Shown here piece by piece: positions 12,699 through 24,092 of a stretch of 64,000 nt of DNA (positions are counted from its first letter, which is position 1; every line of letters begins with the position of its first letter). The stretch comes from Boesenbergia rotunda (taxonomy: Eukaryota > Streptophyta > Magnoliopsida > Zingiberales > Zingiberaceae), in NCBI GenBank assembly GCA_024364735.1, contig JAGFNQ010002581.1:1-64000 (forward strand). The letters run 5' to 3'. The notes under the pieces were generated by a model. That model saw only the letters and a program-made list of their open reading frames with translations, was not told the origin of the DNA and did no database searches. The translations under genes were made by a program, and so were the position numbers.

Positions 12699-15184
12699 TG
12701 ATGCCCGCTAACTAGCTGTTACGAATGTGAGTCTCAAAATTTAGATGTGTGAAAAGCTAGAAACCCTTTTTGCAATCAAAGTATGAAAGCGTAGTAAAGG
12801 GGCCACAGGTCGTATTTTTCCTAGGGCTAGTTGAGATTGTTTGATTCTAGCTTGATGTTTATGTGTCGTTGATATTTTTGGGTTTCAAATAAGATTTTGG
12901 TTTGGGGTTGTAATCAGAAATGAAATCGCAATAAAAATGAAGGGAACTAAATAAATGAACTAAACAAGCGATAGCAAGTGACAACTCAATCAAAGGTAAA
13001 CCAACTCAACCAAGGGAACTTAACTAAAATTGGAAAAGCAAATCTAAATTCAAATGCAAAACAAATGCTAAGCAAAGGAATAGAGGCAGTGAAGGAATTT
13101 CTCGTAAACAAACAGCTTAACACAATTTCTAACTACGAAATTCAGAAATTAACTACAAACAAACTCAACTCGAACTAGCTACAATTTTTTTGGAAACCCA
13201 CCAATGCAAAGAAACTCAGAAATATTCGAATGCACCCCTAACTAAATTCAAACACCATAGCTCATTGAAAACTGCATTTAACTTGGTACCAATTAATACC
13301 AACACCTCTCTTGATACAAGTGAAGATGTTGATACAAACTTGATACCAAAGGAAGAAGGTAAAAGTCTATGTGCCGAAGATGGAAACTAAATACCAAAGT
13401 TGTGGCTAACACTTCGGAAATAACACTGATGCAACTCAACTTGGAAATCAAGGCTATAAATGAAGAAATTACAGGAACTATAGCTAACAAATTTCAGAAA
13501 TCGATTTCTCCAAGCTAATGTCCAAATAAGATTTCTAAGAACTAAAATTCACTTGATGCATATTCAGGAACTGAAGATTGAAACCTTGCGAAACTGCAAC
13601 TAAGTGCCAGAAATTAAAATTGGTACGCTAGAACTGAAGAATGAAATGTAGCAAAACTGAAACCAAACTGATACGCAGGAAGGAAGGCTGATACGCAAGA
13701 TCTAAGTGGGAAACAAACTGAAATTCAGAGTTACCAAGCTGAACAAAAATTCAGAAATGAAGCTAAAGGCGAAACAAACTTAGATCAACTAAATTAACAC
13801 ACTAAATGCCAAATAAACTGAAGAATTCAGAAACCACAGTGAATTGTGCAGAAACAGGGCTGATACAAACTTGCAACTTGATACGCAAGCAGGATAACAA
13901 AAGTGAACTGAAATTGAATTCGATCAGTCCCTAAACAAGCTTCCTAACTACTTAACTTGCTGGATTGAACCCCTAAATACAGCAGAAACAATTCAAAGAA
14001 GAGAATTAAACAGCTAACACAAAATTTCAGAAATGAACTTGCGGCAGAAATTAAAGCTACTGCTAAAAACAGAAAATTCACTAAGAAACTACTCCTCAAT
14101 CCCTTCTTTAGCTCAGGTAATCCTTGTTCGTCGCGCCGGGCAAGCCTCGAACCCATAAGCTCCACAAACCATCGAGAAATTTTCTCTGTGACTCAATTCG
14201 AGCTCAACTCTACCCAATCTGAAATCCCCATTCGAATCCTTCAATTCAGCTGTGTCCAAGTGCGATTGTGATTTGGGGATGGTCAGAGCAATCTAGGGAA
14301 CACCTCCAGATAGCTCCGGTGGATGGAAATGGATGCACAGCTGAAATCAAAGACTTCAAACAGCAGAGCTAAGGAAACCTCGCTCAGCTCTGTTCTTGGC
14401 CAATAGAGAGCTGGAAACTTCACTAAGAACTCTTCCCAATGACCTAGCACTTGATCTAAATGAGTAACTGAGTGATCACGCCTTCGGATGAATGAAAAGC
14501 TTGAAGAACATGAAGAACAATCGAAGAAGAAATGCGTTGCGGCGAAGACGCGACGAAGCTGCAGTGTGTAGAAGTGTTTGATTAAATACTTTGAAATGAA
14601 CGACTCAGAATGTTCAGGTCAAATCCAACGGTTGATCTTCGTCCGATCTGAACCAAACTTTGATGATGTTGATCAAGGGTCAAGATCTGCCTAGTAGTAA
14701 CTCAGATCTTCCAGATTTGCAATAGATGGCCCAGATCAATCCGATATTTGAATGGACGATGTAGATCCTCTTGGCTTGATCCAACGATGGAATGATCTCT
14801 GATTTGGATGAAAAACTCTGATCTTGACCTGAGTGCTTGATCAGCCTTAACCCTAGCTCGGATCGCCTCAGATGGTCCCAGATGGTTCAGATCTAGCCAT
14901 TTTTGAATCGGACGACCCATATTAATCCGAAGCTTTATCATTCGATCCGGGTCTACTTCCGACTCAAGTTTGACCCAGTATGCCCTAGGTCCATGATCCT
15001 TTCATGCCTACAAAAATAGATCAAATATTTAGTGGTCAAATAATTCAAATGTGTAAAGATTTGCAATTAAGTCCAAAATAAAAGCAAATCCTAGAACCTA
15101 GGATAAATTCACAATTAAACAAGTAAAATATGAGTCAAACTTGGATTTTAGCAACTAAAATAATCAACAAAATGATACCTATCA
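12699..15184 (-). repeat. 5' LTR of the Athila element (2.49 kb)
   Basis: On the minus strand the LTR starts TGATAGGTATC at 15184 and ends GGGCATCA at 12699, next to the PBS. It is inserted in a Tekay LTR, whose 3' part starts at 15185. The interior (12980-13900) is A-rich with recurring AAACTGA / GATACGCAAG words and holds no credible gene. Confidence 0.82.
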
Positions 15185-15472
15185 GTGACTTGGCTGATTG
15201 ATCCATTTTAGTGCCATTATAGACTTAGCACTTATCTTTATAAGAAAACTTGTTTTACTACCTTATACTTGATACTTGTTAGCTCTTTTGGAGTTTATTT
15301 AAGGCATGGATGCTACTAGATACTATATGATCTTTATACCCCCTTCTTGTTGCATGTGTTTATAGTTATGTTTTATTTCCGCTGCAATGCCTTAGATTCA
15401 TATGCAATAATATATGTAAGTTAAGTAGGAAAAGGTAACGCGCCGCCTTAACGGTAAGGGGCGGGCGTTACA
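15185..15472 (+). repeat. 3' part of a Tekay-type 5' LTR
   Basis: The stretch ends GGGCGGGCGTTACA at 15472, two bases before an initiator-Met tRNA PBS. TGTAACG..CGTTACA ends are typical of Tekay/Del chromovirus LTRs. Only 288 bp remain because the Athila element occupies the left side. Confidence 0.75.
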
Positions 15473-15475
15473 GCT

Positions 15476-15487
15476 TGGTATCAGAGC
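15476..15487 (+). other. Primer binding site, tRNA-iMet type
   Basis: TGGTATCAGAGC matches the usual plant PBS complementary to the initiator methionine tRNA. It lies directly after the LTR end. Confidence 0.9.
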
Positions 15488-15755
15488 AGTTTGCCATCTC
15501 ACTACACACACATCAAGCCTGCCTCCTGCCGCTTCCAAGTAAGAGATTCTATACTTGCCTTATTTCATGTTTATATTGATAGTTCAATTATGCAAGGATG
15601 ATCCATGATATATATAATGGATGTATGATTTTACCTTGGATGAAACTAGGAAGATACCTTGTCACGCCTTATGATGAAATGATTTAAGATGCATGTATAT
15701 GAATAGAAATGACAGTAACCTTATACTAGCCTATGTGTTATTTCGTGAAGATAGC

Positions 15756-16910
15756 ATGGCTAGAAGAAGTACCAGAACAAACGAAATTGCACCCCAGCCT
15801 GACCTGACGCATATAGTCGCAGAACTCCAGTGTCAGATCGCCGAACAACAGCAGACCATCGACACCCTGATGACTCAACAGGGAAATGCTACCACTCCAC
15901 CACCAAACCAGACTGTGATATCTGTAGCACCCCCGACAGGCTCTGCCACCGGAATGCGACCGAAAGCCTATTTAATCCAGTGGCAGAGGCTGAAGTCGGA
16001 GTCCTTCTCGAGTGCTTGCGAGCCATGGGATGCACAGGCCTGGTTTAAGACTGTGGAGAGTACTATGGAGCTGCTGGATTGGCCGGAGCATGAGAAGATA
16101 AAATGTGCGTCATTCTGCCTCTCTGGCGATGCCAGAATGTGGTGGGAGAGGGTCAAGGCTAAGAGACCCGTAAACCTGATGAAGTGGACAGACTTTGAGA
16201 TGGAATTCTTCGAGGAGTTCTTCCACATGCAGGTCACCAACAAGCATTATGATGAATTCACGAAATTCCGACAAGGCGACCTATCCGTCAGCGAAGCCGT
16301 CAAGAGATTCAACCGACTGGCTTGCCTATGTCCTGAGTTGGTCAGCACGAAGAAAGAAAAGGTTCGCCTTATGCTGAAGATGTTACGACCGGAGATAGCT
16401 CTAAACGTGGCCGGCGAAGTTAACAGACCGCAGACCGCCGAGGAGCTGTTCAGCAGTGCTTTGATCACCGAGCACTATCTGAACAACATAAATCAGCAAA
16501 GGAAGATGCCAACTGAAAGCAAGAGCCAAGCCCCCTCAGGAGGTCAGAAGCCTCAGCACGCGGGTACTAGCTGGAAGGGGGACCGCAATAATAAGAAAAA
16601 GTGGAACAATTCTAAAGGCGGCCCAGCAAATAAGAAGCCCAAGTACACCCCGTGCGCAAAATGTGGAAACACGCATCCTGGAGAATGCCGCAAGGGCACA
16701 AACAAGTGCTTCACATGCGGACAAGAGGGACACAAGGCCTTCACCTGTCCTGGCAAGGCCCCGGCACCTTCTCAACAGCAGATACAGTATCAGAATGCTC
16801 CTGCACAGCTGCACTATATGCAAGCTGCACTAGGAGGTCCTCAATTAAGTCAACGCAAATTGGAGGCCCCGCCTATTACTAAGAATGCCAGGGTATTCTC
16901 TCTTACATAG
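15756..16910 (+). pseudogene. Tekay-type gag, ends at a premature TAG
   Basis: I prefer ATG 15756 (MARRSTRTNEIAPQP) over the in-frame ATG at 15693, because Tekay gag proteins begin with a short basic stretch like this. It contains a retrotransposon capsid domain (AWFKTVESTMELLDWPEHEK, then FCLSGDARMWWERVK and FRQGDLSVSEAVKRFNRLA). A basic linker and one CCHC zinc knuckle (CFTCGQEGHKAFTC) follow. The TAG at 16908-16910 is followed in the same frame by the protease, so the natural gag-pol frame is cut by a single nonsense change, probably of a Gln codon. Gag would package the element RNA. Confidence 0.9.
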
Positions 16911-18144
16911 GAAGATGCGGCAAATGCTTCCACCGTTGTCACAGGTCAGATAATTATTTACAGTCAGCATGCTACTACTTTATTTGACACTGGGGCAACG
17001 CATAATATTTCCAGGATACATGCTAAGAAGATAGGCATACCCTTACAAGTTCTAGACAGTAAGTTTTTAACAACCCTGCCTTCGGGAGAAACAATGGCAT
17101 CCACCCACCAGTTGCGTGCCGTACCAATCAGAATCCCAGAAAGGGAACTCTATTGTGACTTGATAGTACTCAACATGCAAGACTTCGATGTCATACTGGG
17201 TATGGATTTTCTAAGCAAATACAGTGCTTCCATCGAGTGCCGTAGACGCAAAGTGGTCTTCCAGCCCGAGGCAGAACCCATGTTCGAATTTATTGGAGAG
17301 CCAAGGAAAGGAACCGGGAAATTCTTATCGGCTCTCAAGGCGCAGAAGATGTTGGACAAGGGATACACTGGTTTTCTAGCACATGTGGTCAGTACAGGTA
17401 AGGCAACGGACCAGAAGCTAGAAGATGTCAGAGTAGTATGCCATTATCCAGAAGTATTCCCAGATGAGTTACCGGGGTTAGCCCCTGACAGAGAGGTTGA
17501 ATTTGAGATCGAACTGGTTCCTGGTACAAATCCGATCTCCAAGGCACCCTATCGTATGGCGCCAGCTGAATTGAAAGAACTGCAAGGACAACTACAGGAG
17601 CTACTCGACAAGGGACTTATTCGCCCTAGTCACTCTCCATGGGGAGCTCCGGTATTATTTGTCAAGAAGAAGGACGGCACTATGCGCCTGTATATAGACT
17701 ACAGAGCTCTAAATAATGTGACAATCAAGAACAGGTATCCCCCCCAAGGATAGTTGATTTGTTTGATCAACTAAGAGGAGCCACCATCTTTTCAAAGATT
17801 GATCTCAGGTCTGGCTACCATCAAGTGAAAGTAAAGCCAGACGATATCCCGAAGATAGCTTTCCGGACCAGATATGGACATTATGAGTTCGTCGTTATGC
17901 CCTTCGGAGTGACCAATGCTCCCGCAATGTTTATGGACCTGATGAATCGGGTATTCTCGACTTTCCTCGACAAGTTTGTGATCGTCTTCATTGACGATAT
18001 TCTTATCTACTCAAGAAATCAAGAAGATCATGCCAAACACCTGAAGATGGTACTACAGATTCTTCGAGAAAAGAAATTATATGCCAAGTTCTCCAAATGT
18101 GAATTCTGGCTGGACCAAGTGTCCTTTCTCGGTCATATTATTTC
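16911..18144 (+). pseudogene. Tekay-type protease and partial reverse transcriptase
   Basis: This continues the gag frame. The protease has LFDTGATHNIS and later FDVILGMDFLSKY. The RT starts with PDELPGLAPDREVEFEIEL, then APYRMAPAELKEL, SPWGAPVLFVKKKDGTMRL and IDYRALN. At the run of seven C (17739-17745) one base is missing relative to the usual RYPLPRI context. The frame ends at 17753 and RT resumes in another frame from about 17745 (IDLRSGYHQV, VMPFGVTNAPA, catalytic VFIDDILIYS). The RT breaks off after FLGHIIS near 18144, where unrelated sequence begins. RNase H, integrase, chromodomain and the 3' LTR are missing. Confidence 0.92.
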
Positions 18145-18149
18145 CAACA

Positions 18150-19555
18150 CCACACAACTCATATAACATGCATACATTGAATATCCTATTACCAAGAGAC
18201 ATTATCAAGTAAGATAGTGACCTTAACCCATCCTAAGGCCTAATTTAGGAAACTGATCAGAAACATCTAAGGTTCATATAAACATGAAAAAGACAAAAAC
18301 AAGAGCAATTTGATTCATACAATATGCATATAATACATACACTAACACTAGGAAGCATTAGCAAGTAACATGGCATCTTTAACTCATTTTTTTGTCCTTA
18401 TTTAGGGTATTAACCAAACATTTTCAGAGGAGAAACATGACCTAAAATATATATAAAACCCTCAAACAAACATCAACAAGGAATTAAAACCATTAGCTAG
18501 TCAAAAAGAACCCAAACATCTTCTTATGGACAAAAAGTCTATGGCTTCTTGAGAGCCTTGGCCTAAACTTTTAGGGGTCTTTTTGCTTCATCTTTTTTTT
18601 TCATCATAACTCATAACTTAACATCATGAAAACATTGGAGTCATTAGATAGCATCAAACATAAACCTAGGCCCTAAAACCCATGATGGCCGAAACTTAGC
18701 TATAGGGAAAAACTTCATGATTTTTAGCAACACATCACAAGAACATACAAGAACATGAACAAAACATATATGAACTATTATGTTGTAGGTGAGGGGAGTC
18801 TTACCCTTGTTGTCTCAGTTATAAACCTCAAATAGAGAAAATAAAAGGAAACTTTCTTGACTTTAGAGTACTCCTTGCCCTTGTAGCCTTGTAGAAGAAC
18901 TTGGATCTTCAAGAGGGAGACCTCTTGTGAGGTTTTCCAAGAGGAAAACCCCTTTGGAATTTTCAGCCAAGAAGGAAGAAGAGTGGGGAGAGGAAGGGCC
19001 TTGGTGGAAGAGAAGAAGAGAAAAGTAACTTAAGCCTCTTCACTTCTCATCCCACCTCTTTATACTAAGTGAAGAGGGCAAGTGAAAGGGCATGGTGCCT
19101 CCTCTCATGGTGACTCTTCACTTCCCTTATCCTTACACCTATCTACAATTTCCTTTATCCTCCTAATAGCACTCCCTTGCTAGGTGAATTGGTTACATAT
19201 GCATTCTTAAGGCTTACAACCTCTCTAAGGTCCAAGGTTCAATCCTTGGCACCTACATCATTACATTATTTTTATTATTATTATTCTTTTGCAAGCCCAT
19301 CTAAAGTAAGTCCCATTACATGATGTGTTATTTCTTTAATCCTCATGGGGCCCATTAGGATAACTAATGAAGTGCTATTTAAGACCCATTAGAAATTCCC
19401 ACCATTTAGAGCCCATATAAGGCCTATTAACACTTACACTAAAATTTCCACAACTCTAACTATCATTCATGAATCATACTCAATATGGCTATTATTCATG
19501 CAATCCTACTCAATATTAGGGATAATATTGAAGGGAATATTAGTGGGGTGTTACA
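18150..19555 (-). repeat. Tekay-type LTR fragment, minus orientation
   Basis: On the minus strand it begins TGTAACACCCC at 19555 and can be followed to about 18150, where it abuts the broken Tekay RT. It is related to the solo LTR at 31183-35155. Both share the GGTGAGGGGAGTCTTAC-like block, a TTTCAGC(C/T) block, a TATA-like CTTTATA (19055-19062) and the tRNA-like CTAGGTGAATTGG..GGTTCAATCC segment (19184-19253). The left end is not a clean LTR terminus. No gene is seen. Confidence 0.65.
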
Positions 19556-20331
19556 CTTTACCCTTCTCACAACACCCCAGAGAGGATCCTCCTAGCATTA
19601 GCATGGATATTTCAGATGAGGTTGTTGAGGCAGATTTGATTGCTGATAAAGCTTCATTTGATATAGTGGGAGGAGATTTTAGCTCAGAGGAGGCTGAGTA
19701 GACATTTGCTGTAGAGGAGATTGATTTGGGGGGTATTTCAGATTCATTTTCAGCTGGAGATGATACTATAGGTGTAGGGAATTGCACTGAGCCACAGGGA
19801 CCACCTATATTGATTGAGATGTTAGGGGATTCAGAGGATAGGTGTGAGAGTGTAGGGGATTGCTCTGAGCCCCAGGGACCACCCATACCTACTGAGGAGT
19901 CATTGTCTACAGAGGCATTGGAGGAGATGGATAGAAAATCTTGTGACAGCCTTGAATGCAAATCTGAAGCTCTACAGGACCCTTCTCATCTTTTATTTTG
20001 TGATGATATAATTGATGTTGGTCCTAATTTTTCTAATATAGTTGTTGTAGATATTACTGAGGAAGCATGCGTTGCAGTTGATTCTACAGGTGTATGGGAT
20101 TGTATTGAGCCCCAGGGACCACCATCATTGATTGGTACATTAGAAGATTCAGAGGACAAGTCAGAAAGTGTAGGGACTTGCATGGTGGAAGCAAGAACCC
20201 AAGAATCACTTGTGCTCGTTGAATATCCACCAGAACCTGAGCCTGAGATGGAGCCTGTACATAACCAGAAGGAGGTCATAGTTACATCTACTCTTGTAGA
20301 ACCTCCAGGTATTCTTCAGCATGATTAGGTA
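19556..20331 (+). pseudogene. Second Athila copy: protease-RT linker with EPQGPP repeats
   Basis: The translation SQHPREDPPSISMDI matches KHPREDHSIMSMDI of the Athila element at 8101-10878, placing this just after the protease. An acidic linker follows with EPQGPP-type repeats (TEPQGPPILIE, SEPQGPPIPTE, IEPQGPPSLIG) against two in the other copy. A stop at 19699-19701 and another at 20326-20328 interrupt the frame. The protease and everything upstream are missing, as the left end abuts an LTR fragment. No enzymatic domain is left in this part. Confidence 0.75.
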
Positions 20332-20340
20332 AGTATTTCT

Positions 20341-20970
20341 CCTATTTCTTTAGAAAAATTCATTGAGGTACCTATTATTAGTTGTGATGAATCTCTTGAT
20401 ACATCTTATGCTGAAATTGATTGTGAAAAACCCATGGAGGCACCTAAAATTGATTTAGTTGAATGTGAAGCATGTTGTGAAACATCTTATGTGGATAATA
20501 ATTGTGAAAATTCCATAGAGGTACCTAGTATTGATTTTGTTGGTTGTGATACATTTTTTGATACATCTTGTGTAGATGTTGTTCGTGAAAAACTCATGGA
20601 GGTACCCAAAATTGATTTCATTGGTTGTGATGAATTCCTTGATACACTCTGTGTAGATACTAATTGTGATAAATTCATAGAGGTATCGAAAATTGATTTT
20701 ATTGGATATGACGCATATCATGATTCATTTTATGTAGAGGTTGTTTATATTTCATTCCTTTCTTACCCTGCATGCGTGCGGGAGGTTTTTTCTTTACATG
20801 GTTTTGCAGGATCCCGTAGGCTTCAAGAATGGGTACTGAAACTTAACAGCGTACAACCTCCCGGAAGGACTTCTAAGGAGCATGCAATGGGAGGGGTAGA
20901 GTTCACTTTGACTTTTAATTATTTACCCCAAGAATGGATTTTGAACCTTAATCGTCTTCAACCCCCGTAA
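20341..20970 (+). pseudogene. Five 27-residue repeats in the Athila linker frame
   Basis: Downstream of the EPQGPP linker the reading frame carries a tandem repeat with an 81-bp period. Units start with E-K/N/D codons at 20353, 20425, 20506, 20587 and 20668. The consensus is roughly EK-x-x-EVPKIDF-x-GCD-x-x-x-DTSCVD, and the first unit is three residues short. After the repeats the frame reads SFLSYPACVREVFSLHGFAG, which resembles the end of the Athila RT (SSLSYPVCVWDV...FLGHAGF). This implies a deletion of most of RT. A further doublet, LQEWVLKLNSVQPP and PQEWILNLNRLQPP, precedes the stop at 20970. No known domain is recognised in the repeats. Confidence 0.7.
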
Positions 20971-22529
20971 TGTACTTATGCGAAGATAATAAGGGAGAAA
21001 GCACACTATGAGATTGATCACATGAGGATAGTTCTCCCAAGATGGATGATACGTGCTCTTTACCCAATTTGAAGGGGAGTTGTTTCTTCTGTACACTCTT
21101 ATTTCATTGTAAATATCACTTTCATATTTTCAAGCAGTAATTTTCCTTTTAAAATGAGTTCTTGCAAAGAAATATTTGGGTAGTGTAGAGAATATAAAGA
21201 TTCATTGTAGATACCATTTTATCCCTTTTGGAATTTTATTTCGTGCATGACTAGGAATAAATATATCCATCTAGATTTTCTTATATCATTTTAGAGTCCC
21301 TTGAAAGCAAATTAAATTTGGTTGTCAAGACCTAGGATTTGAACCAATGGATGAAAATTCTTGGATGCTTGAGTACTTCTTAGCTATGGACTCTAGATTG
21401 ATGACTTGAGATGAATTCATTTTACCTAGTGAGGATTGTCCTGATATTTGTGATACACACATGTGATTGTACTCTAGAACTTGCTTAGGTTCTTTCAAAG
21501 CTATATTTCTATGATTGGGACACATTTATAGAAGTGAATCACTTTGTTTCCTTTCTTATATCATTTTTGCAATTTTGTTTGTTTATCTACTTTGTTTACC
21601 CTTTTCCTTCCCTAATCATTCATGTTCATCATAGTATTTTCATTGGACTTGGGTGCCTTAATATTTCTTGATGTTACATTGCCCGAGACGGACAAAGGTT
21701 TAAGTGTGGGGGAGGATGCAAGCATTCTATAAAATTTTGGATGACAAATTGAAGCAATTGGCAACCAACAAGCAATGATGCATCAATTTGAAGGAGTTTT
21801 GTATCAAGAATGAGTTGCAAGCCTACCCATCAGCTCAGTGGCAAGAAAAAGGAAATTTTGTGTGATTTGAAAAGTGAAGCAAAAGGAAAAAAAAGTTAGA
21901 GAGCAAAGACATATCTTTAAGTTCAAATTATGGATAAGAAACAAGCTCCATTGGACCAAGTATAAAGTAGGAACAAAAGGATGATTTCATTCCATATTAT
22001 CAAGTTGAAAAGTTTTGAAAGGCTACACATTACAGATTGCTCAAGTTGGAGCTAGCCATTGAAAGGCATTGAAGAGAAAAGAGAAAAACATAGCTACAAA
22101 AATAGAGCAGCTGAAAAAAAAATAGAAGAGGAAGAAAAGAAAAGAAAAGAGAAAAATATGAAGTGGCAGGAGATGAGTTAGATTTCTGAGTTGGAAGATG
22201 AGAACAAGGAGTTAGTTTGATTTCAAATGTAGTATTGATTGAAGAGTATAAAAGTCTAGGCATAAATAGTTCAGGAAGTCTGCAGTTTCAACTACTGATC
22301 ATCACCTGATCGGTCTCCAGACCGATCAGGACTATAATAGACCGATCACATGATCGATCAGAGTGAAGTCAGAATGATCAATCTCAGTCCAGTCTGATCA
22401 GGCAGTGTCTAACCGATCAGTAGAGTTGGCACACTGAATTCAGTGAACTTCTTCAAGCTTTGCTCCACTACAACTCTAATACATGCAAGATAAGTCAAAA
22501 GAAATGGGCAAAGTGCATTAGAAACATTG
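20971..22529 (+). other. Athila (+) 3' noncoding region, interrupted at 22529
   Basis: Segments match the minus-strand Athila 3' region in inverted orientation. For example, 21330-21530 corresponds to 6130-6280, and the purine module GCCCGAGACGGACAAAGG..GTGTGGGGGAGG at 21680-21715 to 5910-5945. At 22300-22420 there are GATCGGTC/GACCGATC dyads. At 22529 the sequence is interrupted by a 26-kb nest and resumes at 48980. No gene is seen. Confidence 0.75.
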
Positions 22530-24092
22530 TGTAGGACCGGTGTCGTCGATAGAGGGGGGGGTGAATATCGACCGTGAAATTCTTTCGATAACCTTCGTAG
22601 ATCTTTTGAATCTTCGTTCTAGACTCAGAGCATTAGTGCAGCGGAAAATAAACAGAATGAAGAAAACAACAACCAACACAGATTGCACGTGGGATTTTTA
22701 CTTGGTTCCCGACCCCCCAGGGTCAGTACATCCAAGGCCTATGCACGGGAACGCCCGTCCACTATTGGTCTCCTTCCCAGACTTTGTGGAGGTGGTGAAA
22801 CCCAACTTACAGTGTAAGATTACAATCAAAAGATAAATAAATTGAATGCGGAACAATAAAATCAAACCGAACAAACAAGATTTGAAACTCGGCCGATCTG
22901 GACCTCCGAAGTGCCGCGCACTTCCTCCTGGAGCCTCCCGGTCATAGAGCCTCGTCTTTAGCACATTGTCGTCGGTCAGAGTGATCAGAATGACACTTAG
23001 CAGTTGTATTTGAAGCAGAGGGGTTGAAGCCCCTTTTATAGCACTCCTGGGGGCGCCCTGGACGTCGGGGGCGCCCCGATAAACTCGATCAAACCATATC
23101 CCCGAATCGACCTCGCCGCAGCTGATAAAACCTTTGACCAGGGCACCTCAGACCTCTCAGGCGCCCTCATGAAGGCTTATTTGTGTTTCAGACTCGAAAC
23201 AGCAAATACAGCTTTGAACCCGGGCGCCCCGGACCCTCCCGGGCGCCCCGCTTGAAGCCTATTCTGCCTACCAAACAAAACTGCTACTTCTCCTCTTTAG
23301 CTTGGGCGCCCTCATCATTGGGGGCGCCCTGGATGCTAGGGGGTGCCCCCACTGACGGGGGTGCCCTACTTCAAGGCCTCCAGCCCTTGTTTTTTTCTTG
23401 CTTTGTCTTTCAATCTTGGTACCTGCAAGATACACAATCACAAAGCACATATACATATAATATTAGCCTTAAGGACTTGGTTCAGACTTTGGATTTCCAC
23501 GAAACCCTAGGTCAAACTGACACAAGTTCCCATCCCCGAGAACGCGCCTTTCACCTACTCCTTTCAGGAGACGGTTGCCACCCAGTCTTTCGGGTGGACT
23601 TTTGCTTAGCTTCCGATACTTCCGGACCTTGAGACACTCGAACCCTGACCCGTCTCTACTTCTATCCTTAGTCATCGCTCAGCTATGTTGCTCAGTCCCT
23701 CGGACCAAGACTCCATGCCCAAACTCTAGGTCCAGGACTTAGGTACCCAACCCTCGGCCAGGTCTTCGTGCTCAATTCCCCGAACTAGGTCTTCGGTGCC
23801 CAACCCTCGGCTAGGTCTTCTTGCCCAATTCTCGACCAGGACTTAGTGCCCACCTTCCGAGTAGGTCATCGGTGCCCAGCCTTTTGCCAGGACTTAGTGC
23901 CCAGTCCTCGACCAGGACATCGTGCCCACCTTCCGAGCAGGTCTTAGTGCCTAGGTTAACTAGGACTTTTCATCCACTTAGGTTACTTCTCCTTTGCTCC
24001 CCTTGTCTGTACAATGTATCACTGACTTAAGTGTATTGTTAAACATTAAAAACACTTACAGGAGAACATTATTGATGCAACTTGCACCAACA
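22530..24092 (-). repeat. 3' LTR of the gag-only element (1.56 kb)
   Basis: It matches 28237-29347 plus 48527-48979 along its length. The minus-strand TATA box CTATAAAAG (23033-23041) is followed immediately upstream by several GGGCGCCC modules (23049-23360). Near its end (22552-22565) is the C-rich/CTCT block typical of SIRE LTRs. A GTGCCCA..CAGGTCTTCG-type repeat of about 30 bp recurs at 23650-23950. Confidence 0.9.
23033..23041 (-). promoter_or_regulatory. TATA box in the gag-only element 3' LTR
   Basis: CTATAAAAG on the minus strand, with GC-rich palindromes directly upstream. The equivalent box in the 5' LTR is at 28737-28745 and would drive element RNA leftward. Confidence 0.7.

Larger units (their letters stand above)
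2693..15184 (-). mobile_element. Athila-type Ty3/gypsy retrotransposon, degenerate
   Basis: Minus-strand element in the order LTR (12699-15184), PBS, gag, protease-RT-RNase H, integrase, long 3' noncoding region, polypurine tract and 3' LTR fragment (2693-3247). The PBS matches the GCATCGTTGCCGGGG type used by Athila/Calypso elements (tRNA-Asp). The protease has DLGAS and the RT has FMDD followed by FSVFG, both Athila features. LTRs start TGATA. The 3' LTR is cut by a SIRE insertion at 2692. The right LTR lies within a Tekay LTR. Gag and pol contain several stops and frameshifts, so it is not autonomous. Confidence 0.88.
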
